Origin: ATX-6F1 sp943369485
GTDB taxonomy: Bacteria; Cyanobacteriota; Cyanobacteriia; PCC-6307; Cyanobiaceae
Length of the DNA stretch: 64,000 nt
Assembly: GCA_943369485.1 (NCBI GenBank)
Contig: CALRNH020000012.1
Location: 43,471 to 107,470, forward strand
Reading direction: 5' to 3'
Each line of letters begins with the position of its first letter. Position 1 is the stretch's first letter. Shown piece after piece: positions 44,624-52,968 of the stretch. The position numbers and the translations under genes were made by a program. The notes below the pieces were generated by a model that was not told the origin of the DNA, made no database searches, and worked only from the letters and a program-made list of their open reading frames with translations.

Positions 44624-44673
44624 GGGGCTGCTTGGTTGGCACCCCTTAGGGGCTGCTTGGTTGGCGCCCCTTA
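44624..44673 (-). repeat. 25-bp tandem duplication at the zwf stop codon
   Basis: Two copies of a 25-base unit lie end to end (44624-44648 and 44649-44673), differing at one base. Each unit ends, on the plus strand, in CCCCTTA; the inner one supplies the TAA stop of zwf. CCCC and GGGG flanking TAA at each junction could form a small hairpin. The repeat lies between zwf and opcA and may affect stability or translation of the joint transcript. Confidence 0.85.
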
Positions 44674-46194
44674 GGGGCGACGCCACATCAGGCCGTCGTC
44701 GGCGAGCAGGCTGTCGGCGGCTCCGGGGCCCCAGGTGCCGGCCTCGTAGGTGTAGATCGGCAGCAGGTCGGGGTTGTCCTCGATCAGCTCCAGGAGGGGT
44801 GTGTACAGGCGCCAGGCCGCCTCTACCTCATCGCCCCGGGTGAACAGGGTGGGGTCCCCGAGCATGGCGTCGGCGAGCAGGCGGACGTAGCCCTCATCGG
44901 AGGGCTCCCCGAACGATTCGTCGTAGGAAAAGTGCATGTCAACGGGGCGGCTGCGCATGCCCGAGCCCGGGGCCTTCACCTCGAACAGAAAGCCCGCCCC
45001 CTCATCAGGCTGGATGCGGAGGATCAACTGGTTGGCCGTGGGGCTCCCGCCGGCGGCATCGAACAGGTGAACGGGTGCCTCGCGGAAGGTGAGCACCACT
45101 TCGCTGATCCGCTTCGGCAGCCGCTTGCCCGTGCGCAGATAAAACGGCACCCCCTGCCAGCGCCAGTTGTCGACGAACAGCTTCATCGCCACGTAGGTCT
45201 CGGTGGTGCTCTCAGGATTCACGCCCGGTTCATCGCGGTAGCCCGTCACGGGGTTCATGGCATTGCCACCGCGGCCGTACTGAGCGCGGACGCAGCACTT
45301 CCAGGGCTCCTCCTCGTTCGCCAGCCGGGCCGCCTGCAGCACCTTGGCCTTCTCGTTGCGGATCGCCTCGGGATCAAAGCGGCCCGGGGCCTCCATGGTC
45401 GTCAGGGCGAGCATCTGGGTGAGATGGTTCTGCACCATGTCCCGCAAGGCACCGGAGGACTCGTAGTAACCGGCGCGATCCTCCACCCCCACCGTTTCTG
45501 CAGCGGTGATCTGCACATTGGCGATGTAGTTGCGATTCCAGATCGGTTCGAAGATCGCGTTGGCAAACCTCAGCACCAGGATGTTCTGGACCGTTTCCTT
45601 GCCCAGGTAGTGGTCGATGCGGAAGATCTGGTTCTCCTGGCCGGCGGCCTGCGCCACCCGGTTCAGTGACTGGGCACTGCCGTAGTCGCGGCCGAAGGGC
45701 TTTTCGATCACCACCCGGCTGCGACTGGGGTCCTTGAGCAGACCGGCGGCCGCAAGGGAACGGCAGCCGCTGCCGTAGAACGCCGGCGACACCGAGAGGT
45801 AAAACGTGCGGTTGCCGCGCGTGGCCCGCTGGCGGTCGATCACCTCCAGGCGGGTGCCGAGGCGGACCACATCGGCGGGTTGCTCCAGGTCGACGGGCTC
45901 ATAAAAGAGGCAGCTTTCGAACTGGGCCCAGGCGCTCTGGTGCTGCATGATCTCAGCGGCGAGGGCCTCGCCCATCCGGCGGCGAAACTCCTCGTCACTC
46001 CAGGGCCGCCGGGCGCAGCCGAGCACGGCGAACTCGGTGGGCAACCGCCGCTGGCGGAACAACTCGAACAGGGCAGGGATCAGCTTGCGGTGGGTGAGAT
46101 CACCACTGGCGCCGAAAATCACCAGACACTGGGGTGAGATCACCCGCTCCTGGCGCAGGCCGACCCGCAGGGGATTGGTGTGGCTGAGAGTCAT
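44671..46194 (-). CDS. zwf: glucose-6-phosphate 1-dehydrogenase
   Basis: The 507-residue protein has the NADP-binding GASGDLTHRKL (28-38), EKPFGRD (164-170) and the active-site signature RIDHYLGKE (192-200). It catalyses the first step of the oxidative pentose phosphate pathway, the main source of NADPH in the dark. The start ATG at 46194 leaves an N-terminal extension of about 20 residues before the dinucleotide fold. opcA follows downstream, as in other cyanobacteria. Confidence 0.96.
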   Translation of the reverse strand: MTLSHTNPLRVGLRQERVISPQCLVIFGASGDLTHRKLIPALFELFRQRRLPTEFAVLGCARRPWSDEEFRRRMGEALAAEIMQHQSAWAQFESCLFYEPVDLEQPADVVRLGTRLEVIDRQRATRGNRTFYLSVSPAFYGSGCRSLAAAGLLKDPSRSRVVIEKPFGRDYGSAQSLNRVAQAAGQENQIFRIDHYLGKETVQNILVLRFANAIFEPIWNRNYIANVQITAAETVGVEDRAGYYESSGALRDMVQNHLTQMLALTTMEAPGRFDPEAIRNEKAKVLQAARLANEEEPWKCCVRAQYGRGGNAMNPVTGYRDEPGVNPESTTETYVAMKLFVDNWRWQGVPFYLRTGKRLPKRISEVVLTFREAPVHLFDAAGGSPTANQLILRIQPDEGAGFLFEVKAPGSGMRSRPVDMHFSYDESFGEPSDEGYVRLLADAMLGDPTLFTRGDEVEAAWRLYTPLLELIEDNPDLLPIYTYEAGTWGPGAADSLLADDGLMWRRP

Positions 46195-46364
46195 GGGCGC
46201 GGGATCGCTGAAAGCGGTGCCCCTGGTTTAACCACGACAACCGGCTTGTTTCCGCCACAGGGGCTGGGGGGCGTCGATTGTGTGGAATCCGCCAAACGGC
46301 AAGGGTGGGCAGGGCGCCAATCCTGAAGGTGCATCAGACCCTCCTCGGCAGCGCAGCAAGCATC

Positions 46365-46387
46365 AAAAAGCCCGCCGAAGGCGGGCT
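46365..46387 (-). terminator. rho-independent terminator of petH
   Basis: On the minus strand AGCCCGCC-TTC-GGCGGGCT forms a strong hairpin (46369-46387) followed by TTTTT, starting 8 bases after the petH stop. This is the clearest intrinsic terminator in the window. Confidence 0.9.
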
Positions 46388-46394
46388 CTGGAGG

Positions 46395-47564
46395 TCAGTA
46401 GGTCTCGACGTGCCAGCGCTCGGCCTTCTTGAGCTGGGGGCGCAACTCGGACCAGTTGAGGCCCTTGGACTCGGCCGCCTTGGTCATGGCCTCGTCGATG
46501 CCTGGCTCCATGCCCCGCAGGCCACACATGTAGACGTGGGTTTTGGGGTCTTCGATCCAGGCGAAGATTTCTTCGCCGTGTTCAGCCACCCGATCCTGGA
46601 TGTACATGCGGCCTCCACTGGGGTTCTGCTGTTCGCGGCTGATGGCCTTGGTGTAGCGGAAGTTGTCAGGGAAAGCGGCCAGGTAGCTCTGCAGGTCGTC
46701 TTCGTAAAGCAGGTTGGGTGTTGTGGGCACACCCATGATCAGCCAGGCCTTGCCACGGAACTGATAACCGGGGTTCTTGGACCGCTCGCCCGGGTCGAAC
46801 ATGCGGCGCAGGTAGGCCCGCATCGGAGCGATACCGGTTCCCGTGGCCAGCATGATCACATTGGCGTCTTCATCGGCGGGGAGGAGCATCTCCTTGCCCA
46901 CGGGTCCGGTGATCTTCACCTTGGAGCCCGGCTCGATGTCGCAGAGGAAGGTGGAGCAGACGCCCAGGATGGTCTCGCCGTCCTTCTCGTACTGCAACTG
47001 GCGCACGCAGAGCGAAACGGTCTTGTCCTCGAGGTTGTCGCCGTGGCGGGTGCTGGCGATCGAATAGAGACGCAGCTTGTGGGGTTTGCCTTTGGCATCC
47101 TCGCCATCGGGAATGATGCCGATGCTCTGACCTTCCACATAGTGAAGGTTCCCCTCGGAAAGGTCGAAGGTGATGTGGTTGACCCGGCCGATCGCCCCCT
47201 CAGCCAACAGGGAGTAGTTATCCAGAACCGTGCCCAGGTAGGGCTCCTTGGGCTTGTAGAGGTTGACGGGAACGGCTTCGTGGGCTGGGGTCGTACTCAC
47301 GGAAGGAGGTTTCGAGGGAACAGGGTCATCGGCGGCGGCCGGGCTGCCGGGGGTGGAGGGCACAGCTGAGGGATCATCGGTGGCCGTCACCGAAAGGATC
47401 AGGCCACCGAGCTGAGCGATGGACTGGATCAGGCCCTGCAACCGGCTGAAGGGGACATGGATCGCGCGTTCGGCCTGGCGCTGGCTGCCGGCGCCATAAC
47501 CCCTTACCAACACTGTGAACATCCGGGAATCATCCCGGCTGGTGGTGGCGGTCGAAACGCGCAT
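46395..47564 (-). CDS. petH: ferredoxin-NADP+ reductase with CpcD-like linker domain
   Basis: The ATG at 47564 gives 389 residues; an ATG at 47522 is possible. Residues about 15-62 are a CpcD-like domain (MFTVLVRGYG, VPFSRLQGLIQSIAQLGG), which docks the enzyme on phycobilisome rods. A Pro/Ser/Ala-rich hinge (about 62-98) follows. The FAD part has RLYSIAST (165-172) and CVRQL, and the NADP part has LATGTGIAPMRAYLRRM and MCGLRGMEPGID; the chain ends WHVETY. It transfers electrons from photosystem I-reduced ferredoxin to NADP. No Met codon lies between residue 15 and the catalytic domain, so the short isoform known from Synechocystis has no obvious internal ATG here. Confidence 0.96.
   Translation of the reverse strand: MRVSTATTSRDDSRMFTVLVRGYGAGSQRQAERAIHVPFSRLQGLIQSIAQLGGLILSVTATDDPSAVPSTPGSPAAADDPVPSKPPSVSTTPAHEAVPVNLYKPKEPYLGTVLDNYSLLAEGAIGRVNHITFDLSEGNLHYVEGQSIGIIPDGEDAKGKPHKLRLYSIASTRHGDNLEDKTVSLCVRQLQYEKDGETILGVCSTFLCDIEPGSKVKITGPVGKEMLLPADEDANVIMLATGTGIAPMRAYLRRMFDPGERSKNPGYQFRGKAWLIMGVPTTPNLLYEDDLQSYLAAFPDNFRYTKAISREQQNPSGGRMYIQDRVAEHGEEIFAWIEDPKTHVYMCGLRGMEPGIDEAMTKAAESKGLNWSELRPQLKKAERWHVETY
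47523..47538 (-). promoter_or_regulatory. inverted repeat next to the second petH ATG
   Basis: CCGGGA-ATCA-TCCCGG is a perfect six-base-pair hairpin with a four-base loop, ending directly before the ATG at 47522. If translation starts at 47564 it lies in the coding region; if at 47522 it would mask the ribosome site. Confidence 0.5.
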
Positions 47565-47722
47565 GGATACGAAGCCACAGAAAGGTTGGCGGCGATCATA
47601 GGGAATGCCTCTCCAGAACAGATCCGGGGCCGAGCCGGGCCGATTCAGGGCCCGAACTCCCTCAATTCGTCTTAACAGGGCTAAGTTGTGCCCCTGAACT
47701 CGCTCGCCCCGCTCAACACCAC

Positions 47723-48298
47723 TTGGCGCAGCTTCCAGCTCTGTTCAAGAGCGAGACCAATCCAGTTGCCACCACGCCCCTGCGGGACATTGGTAGCGCC
47801 ATCTGCGCCTTGGACACGATCCAGCAGGAGATGGAGCGCCTGCCCAATGGAACGCGCCGGCTGGCGGTCCTTTTGCGGCTGAGCCTCGAACCCGAGCTGC
47901 TCTGGTCGGTGCTCACCGACTACAACAACCTCAGTTGCTTCATTCCCAACCTCGCCTCCAGTCGCCAGCTTTGGCGAAAGGGATCGGTGGTGGGACTTGA
48001 GCAGGTGGGATCCCAGCAGTTCTGTGGCCTTCGCTTCAGTGCCCGGGTGGAGCTGGAGCTCACCGAGCAGGCAAGCGACGGATGTCTGAGTTTCCGCATG
48101 AGCTGCGGAGATTTCAGGCGGTTTGAGGGGATCTGGCGGATCGATCGCGATGCCAGCGCCACACGCCTGTACTACGAATTGACCGTGCAGGGGCGGCCAG
48201 GGATGCCGATCGGCATGATCGAAAAACAACTGCGGGAAGACCTGGCCGCCAACCTCAGGGCCGTGCAGCAGGAGGCGCTGCGCCGGGCCACCGTCTGA
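47723..48298 (+). CDS. SRPBCC/START-like (COQ10-type) protein
   Basis: The TTG at 47723 is the first start in the frame and gives 191 residues. The START-type fold shows LEPELLWSVLTDYNNLSCFIPNL and later EKQLREDLAANLRAVQQEAL in the long C-terminal helix. Cyanobacterial members of this polyketide-cyclase/COQ10-like group bind hydrophobic ligands. No catalytic residue is evident. The gene is divergent from petH with about 160 bases between them, where both promoters should be. Confidence 0.77.
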   Translation: MAQLPALFKSETNPVATTPLRDIGSAICALDTIQQEMERLPNGTRRLAVLLRLSLEPELLWSVLTDYNNLSCFIPNLASSRQLWRKGSVVGLEQVGSQQFCGLRFSARVELELTEQASDGCLSFRMSCGDFRRFEGIWRIDRDASATRLYYELTVQGRPGMPIGMIEKQLREDLAANLRAVQQEALRRATV

Positions 48299-48594
48299 GT
48301 TCCCAGCCCAAGCTCCTGGCTCTGGCCCCCTGGTTGCTGACTGGGTCCGAACTCAGAATTGAGGTCGGTTTCCTGAGAAACACCTCGCAACGTGATGGCG
48401 TGGTCATCGCTTGCAACAGCGATGGGAGCGAACGCAGCGCTCTTGGCCGCCTGAAACCTACGGACTCGTTGCGCCTCGATCGCCTGGCGACGCGCCGCTC
48501 GCCTGCCATCTCGATCTTGGTTGGAGATGGTTCAGCAACATTGAATGAGTCATCTGACAACGATCGTGAGATCGAATGCAGAGCTCTTGATCGA

Positions 48595-48667
48595 TACCCC
48601 CAAGGGGATTCGAACCCCTGTCGCCTCCGTGAAAGGGAGGTGTCCTAGGCCTCTAGACGATGGGGGC
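48595..48667 (-). tRNA. tRNA-Glu (anticodon UUC)
   Basis: On the minus strand the cloverleaf is complete: acceptor GCCCCCA with TGGGGGT, anticodon stem CCTCC/GGAGG with loop CTTTCAC (anticodon TTC), T-arm AGGGG-TTCGAAT-CCCCT, discriminator A. CCA is not encoded. In cyanobacteria tRNA-Glu also feeds tetrapyrrole synthesis through glutamyl-tRNA reductase. Confidence 0.95.
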
Positions 48668-48950
48668 GAGGCCACGAGCCGCACCCCTTGGGATGCCGTC
48701 CGATGCAGGGAAACTACGGGGCCGACAGGCCCTTCGTCAAGGAAGGACCGCCCCCCGGGCGGTGGTCGAGGCGGCTGGTGAGGGCCTGGTTCGGGGGGCG
48801 CGGGCCGGACGCTCCAGGGGGGGCAGGCTGAAACGAAACAGGCCCTTCGCCGAGCCTCGGACACCTCGCTGAGGCGCCGGCCAAAGAGCGCGAGGCCTGG
48901 GCCATGGGACAGCTCGAAGGCCTCCCAGGGCACGGACAGCCGGGACCCCA

Positions 48951-49415
48951 GTGATTCACCATGGGATCTTCCTGCCGTCGTCGAGCTTGCGCACCTTCCT
49001 TCGCCGGTCCAGCCCGCTGCTGCTGACCCCGCTGCTGCTGCTGCCCCTGGTCCTGATGCCCACGCCGGCCCTGGCAGCACCAGCCAGCGATTCCGACATG
49101 ACGCTCTACACGCGCCTGGCCGCCATCAACGTCTGCATTTCCAGGGCGGCAGGGGTCGATTTCGACAAAGCCGTGGCGATCGCCGGAGAAACCATTGCCC
49201 AGGTGCTTCAGGGCCAGCACGGCGGCGTGATCCTGCAGGTGGGCCCCAAGCCACTGGCGATCGACGAACTGCGCAAGGGCTCGACCAATTCAGCGGTGAT
49301 CGGCGCCGTGGAAATCTGTCCGAAGGAGGTGCCGACCGATGTGGTCAAGAAGGTGCAGGACGTGATCAAGCAGCAATCCGGGGGCAAGCCAGCTCCGGCT
49401 CCAGCCGCCAAATAG
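48951..49415 (+). CDS. secreted cyanobacterial protein of unknown function
   Basis: The GTG at 48951 gives 154 residues. A signal peptide is clear: basic RTFLRRSS, then LLLTPLLLLPLVLMPTPALA, cleaved before APASDSD. The mature part is short and soluble with two Cys residues (in INVCISRAAGVDFDKA and VEICPKEVP) that could form a disulfide, and ends in an Ala/Pro tail. I recognise the general type as conserved in picocyanobacteria but no function is known. Confidence 0.7.
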   Translation: MIHHGIFLPSSSLRTFLRRSSPLLLTPLLLLPLVLMPTPALAAPASDSDMTLYTRLAAINVCISRAAGVDFDKAVAIAGETIAQVLQGQHGGVILQVGPKPLAIDELRKGSTNSAVIGAVEICPKEVPTDVVKKVQDVIKQQSGGKPAPAPAAK

Positions 49416-49562
49416 GGATCAGGGGGGGCGCAGAGGCCCTGCGGCGCAGGGCCAGTCGCATCTGGCTGCAACTGTCACATGTGCCAGTTGCACTTGGGTC
49501 GGATCCTGGGGCTTTGCTTGGCACATCCCTCACACCCGGGATGTCCATTCGCCTCCGATCCC

Positions 49563-50168
49563 ATGATTGACCTTCAGCGCTCCAGCCGCCGGTCCTGGCG
49601 TTCCAACGGCCCTGGCCTGCTGGCCTGCGGCCTCGCCACTGCCGCCCTGCTCGGCCCTGCCGCCGCCCTGGCCCAGAGCCAGCCTGTGATCATCGAACGC
49701 ACCGTGACGACGGTGGAGTACCGCGATGACGGCTCACGCTCCTACGGCCAGCCCGTCTACCGCCCCGCGCCCGTCGTTCGCCAGAGCTACGGGGTCCCCG
49801 TGCGCACCAACACCTACCGCCAGGCCTACCGGCCTATTTACCAGGCCAATTACGAGCCTGGCTACGACGAGCCCACCTACGCCCAGCCCTACCGCCAGGC
49901 CTACCGCCAGGCCTACCGCCAGCCCACCTACGCCCAACCGGGGTACGCCGCTCCGCTCGTCGGCAACGCTCCGCTGACGCTGGCCGATGCCCAACAGCAG
50001 CAGCAGACCTGCCAGATCGGTCGGCTCGTGGGTGGCCTGGTGGGTGGTGGTGTGGGCTATGCCGCCTCCCGTCAGGACGGACGCTCCTGGGCGGTGCCCC
50101 TGGGCGCCCTGCTCGGCACCCAGGTGGGCTGCAACGCCGCCATCGGCAAGGGACCCACCCTCTGGTGA
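49563..50168 (+). CDS. secreted Tyr/Gln-rich repeat protein with glycine-zipper segment
   Basis: The ATG at 49563 gives 201 residues with a signal peptide (LLACGLATAALLGPAAALAQ). The middle part (about 55-125) is low-complexity and rich in Tyr, Gln, Arg and Pro, with near-tandem YRQAYRQAYRQPTYAQP. A C-terminal glycine-zipper (IGRLVGGLVGGGVGYAA, then VPLGALLGTQVGC) resembles the 17-kDa surface antigen type, which inserts into or spans membranes. It is probably an envelope protein. The repeats could serve in adhesion or cross-linking; this is speculative. Confidence 0.75.
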   Translation: MIDLQRSSRRSWRSNGPGLLACGLATAALLGPAAALAQSQPVIIERTVTTVEYRDDGSRSYGQPVYRPAPVVRQSYGVPVRTNTYRQAYRPIYQANYEPGYDEPTYAQPYRQAYRQAYRQPTYAQPGYAAPLVGNAPLTLADAQQQQQTCQIGRLVGGLVGGGVGYAASRQDGRSWAVPLGALLGTQVGCNAAIGKGPTLW

Positions 50169-50222
50169 AGCGGCAGGGGGGAGCGGAGCGGCAGGATCAA
50201 AGCACCGCTGCTCCCCCTTTCC

Positions 50223-52931
50223 ATGACCACCGTGCGGCTCGCAGACTACCGCCCGGCCTCGATCCGCATCGAGCGCACCGACCTGAGCGTGCGGATCTTC
50301 CCGGACCACACCCTGGTGGAGGCCCAGCTGCGGATCACCCCCCTGGAGAGCGCACCACTGCTGCTGCAGGGGGTCGAACTGGAGCTGCTGGAGCTTTCCA
50401 TCGACGGGGTGGCCCTGGACGAGGGGGCGTACCGCCTCGATGGCGAGGGCCTCACCATCCTTGAGCCCCCCAGCCAGCCATTCCTGCTGCGCTCCCTGGT
50501 GCGCCTCCACCCCGAGACCAACACCACCCTCGAAGGGCTGTACGTGAGCGGTGGGATGGTCACCACCCAGTGCGAGGCCGAGGGCTTCCGGCGCATCACC
50601 TTCCACCCCGACCGCCCTGATCTGCTCAGCCGCTTCCAGGTGCGAATCGAGGCCGAACGGGAGACTTGCCCGGTGCTGCTATCCAACGGCAACCAGTTGG
50701 AGAGTGGGGCGCTGCCCCCCGATCCGCTCAGCGGAGCCCAACGTCACTACGCGCTCTGGGACGACCCCTTCCCCAAGCCCTCCTACCTGTTCGCCCTGGT
50801 GGCCGGTCAGCTGGAGGAAGTGGAGAGCACCTTCACCACCGCCAGCGGCCGTGCGGTGCGCCTGCGCTTGCATGTGGAGCCCGGGGATGCCCCCTTCACG
50901 GCCCATGCCATGGAGTCTCTCAAGCGCTCGATGGCCTGGGATGAGCGGATCTACGGGCTCGAATACGACCTCGATCAATACAACATCGTTGCCGTGCGCC
51001 ACTTCAACATGGGCGCGATGGAGAACAAGAGCCTCAACATCTTCAACTCCAAGCTCGTGCTGGCCGATGCCGCCACCGCCACCGATGGCGAACTGGAGCG
51101 GATCGAGAGCGTGATCGCCCACGAGTACTTCCACAACTGGACAGGCAACCGCATCACTTGCCGTGACTGGTTTCAGCTCTCCCTCAAGGAGGGGCTGACG
51201 GTGTTTCGTGACCAGTGCTTCACCGCCGATCTGCACTCAGGAGCGCTCAAGCGAATCGAGGATGTGTCGATGCTGCGCAACAGGCAGTTCCGGGAAGATG
51301 CCGGACCCACAGCACACCCGGTCCAGCCGGATCATTACCAGGCCATCGACAACTTCTACACCACCACGATCTACGAAAAAGGATCAGAACTGATCCGCAT
51401 GCTGCACACGTTGCTGGGGGAAAGCACCTTCCACCGCGGCATCGATCTCTATGTCGAGCGCCACGACGGCACCGCCGCCACCTGCGAAGACTTCGTGCAG
51501 GCCATGGAGGACGCGGCCCGGGAAGCAACGTCCAGCGATGCCACCAGCTCAGCGGATTTCGACTTTGCCCAGTTCCGCCGCTGGTACCAGCAGGCGGGCA
51601 CACCCGTGCTGCACCTGGAGCGCTCCTGGGATGCCACTGGCGGCACCCTCACCCTGACGGCACGCCAGCACACCCCCCCCACCCCTGGCCAAGCCGACAA
51701 GCAGCCCCTGGTGCTGCCCCTGGCGCTGGGGCTCGTCGACCAGGGCGGTGAGGCCGTGGCCATGCGACTCGAGGGGGAAAGCGATCTGGAGGCCGCGGCC
51801 CGCAGCCTCGACCCCCGTTGGGGCCAACTCAGCCGGCTGCTGGTGGTGGACCAGGCCGAGCAGCGGTTCGTGATCACGGGATTGGAGCCGCAGCCCCACC
51901 CGCCAGCCCTCTCCCTGCTGCGGCGCTTCTCCACGCCCGTTCGGCTGGAGGTCGAGCGCTCCAGCGAGGAACTGCTGCACCTGCTGGCCCACGACAGCGA
52001 ACCGGTGGCCCGCTGGGACGCCGGCCAGACCCTGCTGCGGCGGGCCCTGATCGAGCGGGCCGCCGGCGGCCCCAACGAGCCCCTGGAGGCGGGTCTGGTG
52101 GCCGGTTTCGAACGTATCCTGGGTGATGGCCTGCTCTCGGAGGCCAACCGCAGTGTGCTGCTGGACCTACCGGGACTGGCGGAACTGGAAGATCAGGCCG
52201 CCGAGCCGGATCCGCCGGCCCTGTTCGCCGCCCAGCTCACCCTGGAGCGCCGTTTCGGCCTCGAGCTGGCAACGCCCCTCGAGGAGGTCCTCCCCCGTTG
52301 CTCCCCCCAATGGGGCCTCCCCTGGCCCCAGGGGGTCGGCGATCGGATGCTGACCGCCACCGTCTGGGCCTGGCGGGCCGCCGCCGGCGATGGGGCGGCG
52401 ATCGCGGCCGCCGCCGCCGCCGTGGATGGCCCCTCAATGACCCTGGCCCGCGCTGGCCTGCGGGCCCTGCAGCCCCTGGATCACCCGGCCCGCGAGCAAG
52501 CCATGGCGGCCTTCTACGCGCGTTGGCAGGACAAGCCCGTGATCCTCGATGCCTGGTTTGCGCTGGAGGCCTCGGCCCCACTGGCCGATGGTCTGGCGCG
52601 GGTGCAGCGGCTGCTGGAGCATCCCCGCTTCGATCCGGCGGCCCCGAACTCCGTGCGGGCGGTGCTGGGGGGCCTGGCGGGCAACCCGCCGGTGTTCCAT
52701 GCCGCCGATGGCAGCGGCTACCGCTTCATGGCCGAGCGCATCGTCGAACTCGACCGGCGAAACCCGATCACCGCGTCACGCCTGGCCAAGGTGTTCAGCC
52801 GCTGGCAGAGCTACGGGGCGGCCCGCGGCGCCGCCCAGCGGGCCGCCCTTGAGCAGATGGCGGGAGAGCGCCTCTCCACCAACACCCGCGAGGTGGTGGA
52901 GCAGTGCCTCGGCAGCGAGCCCCGGCGCTGA
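50223..52931 (+). CDS. pepN: aminopeptidase N
   Basis: The 902-residue protein has the M1 signatures: GAMEN (264-268) in HFNMGAMENKSLNIFN, and the zinc site HEYFHNWTGNRI (H300, E301, H304) with a second Glu ligand in LKEGLTVFRDQ. The N-terminal part is the beta-saddle, and the C-terminal helical repeats (about 560-900) complete the PepN type. It removes N-terminal residues from peptides in the cytoplasm. The ATG lies 54 bases after the stop of the preceding secreted-protein gene. Confidence 0.96.
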   Translation: MTTVRLADYRPASIRIERTDLSVRIFPDHTLVEAQLRITPLESAPLLLQGVELELLELSIDGVALDEGAYRLDGEGLTILEPPSQPFLLRSLVRLHPETNTTLEGLYVSGGMVTTQCEAEGFRRITFHPDRPDLLSRFQVRIEAERETCPVLLSNGNQLESGALPPDPLSGAQRHYALWDDPFPKPSYLFALVAGQLEEVESTFTTASGRAVRLRLHVEPGDAPFTAHAMESLKRSMAWDERIYGLEYDLDQYNIVAVRHFNMGAMENKSLNIFNSKLVLADAATATDGELERIESVIAHEYFHNWTGNRITCRDWFQLSLKEGLTVFRDQCFTADLHSGALKRIEDVSMLRNRQFREDAGPTAHPVQPDHYQAIDNFYTTTIYEKGSELIRMLHTLLGESTFHRGIDLYVERHDGTAATCEDFVQAMEDAAREATSSDATSSADFDFAQFRRWYQQAGTPVLHLERSWDATGGTLTLTARQHTPPTPGQADKQPLVLPLALGLVDQGGEAVAMRLEGESDLEAAARSLDPRWGQLSRLLVVDQAEQRFVITGLEPQPHPPALSLLRRFSTPVRLEVERSSEELLHLLAHDSEPVARWDAGQTLLRRALIERAAGGPNEPLEAGLVAGFERILGDGLLSEANRSVLLDLPGLAELEDQAAEPDPPALFAAQLTLERRFGLELATPLEEVLPRCSPQWGLPWPQGVGDRMLTATVWAWRAAAGDGAAIAAAAAAVDGPSMTLARAGLRALQPLDHPAREQAMAAFYARWQDKPVILDAWFALEASAPLADGLARVQRLLEHPRFDPAAPNSVRAVLGGLAGNPPVFHAADGSGYRFMAERIVELDRRNPITASRLAKVFSRWQSYGAARGAAQRAALEQMAGERLSTNTREVVEQCLGSEPRR

Positions 52932-52968
52932 GCTGGGGCGGAGGTCCCTGGGGCCAGCAGCTGGAGGG

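Noticed and set aside
48405..48424. Hairpin CATCGCT-TGCAAC-AGCGATG downstream of the START-like gene
   Set aside because: It has no T-run and lies over 100 bases from the stop, so I do not call it a terminator.
49860..49945. Possible CRISPR-like repeat
   Set aside because: The repeats are in-frame coding repeats (Tyr-Arg-Gln-Ala) without spacers; no CRISPR array or cas gene was seen in the window.
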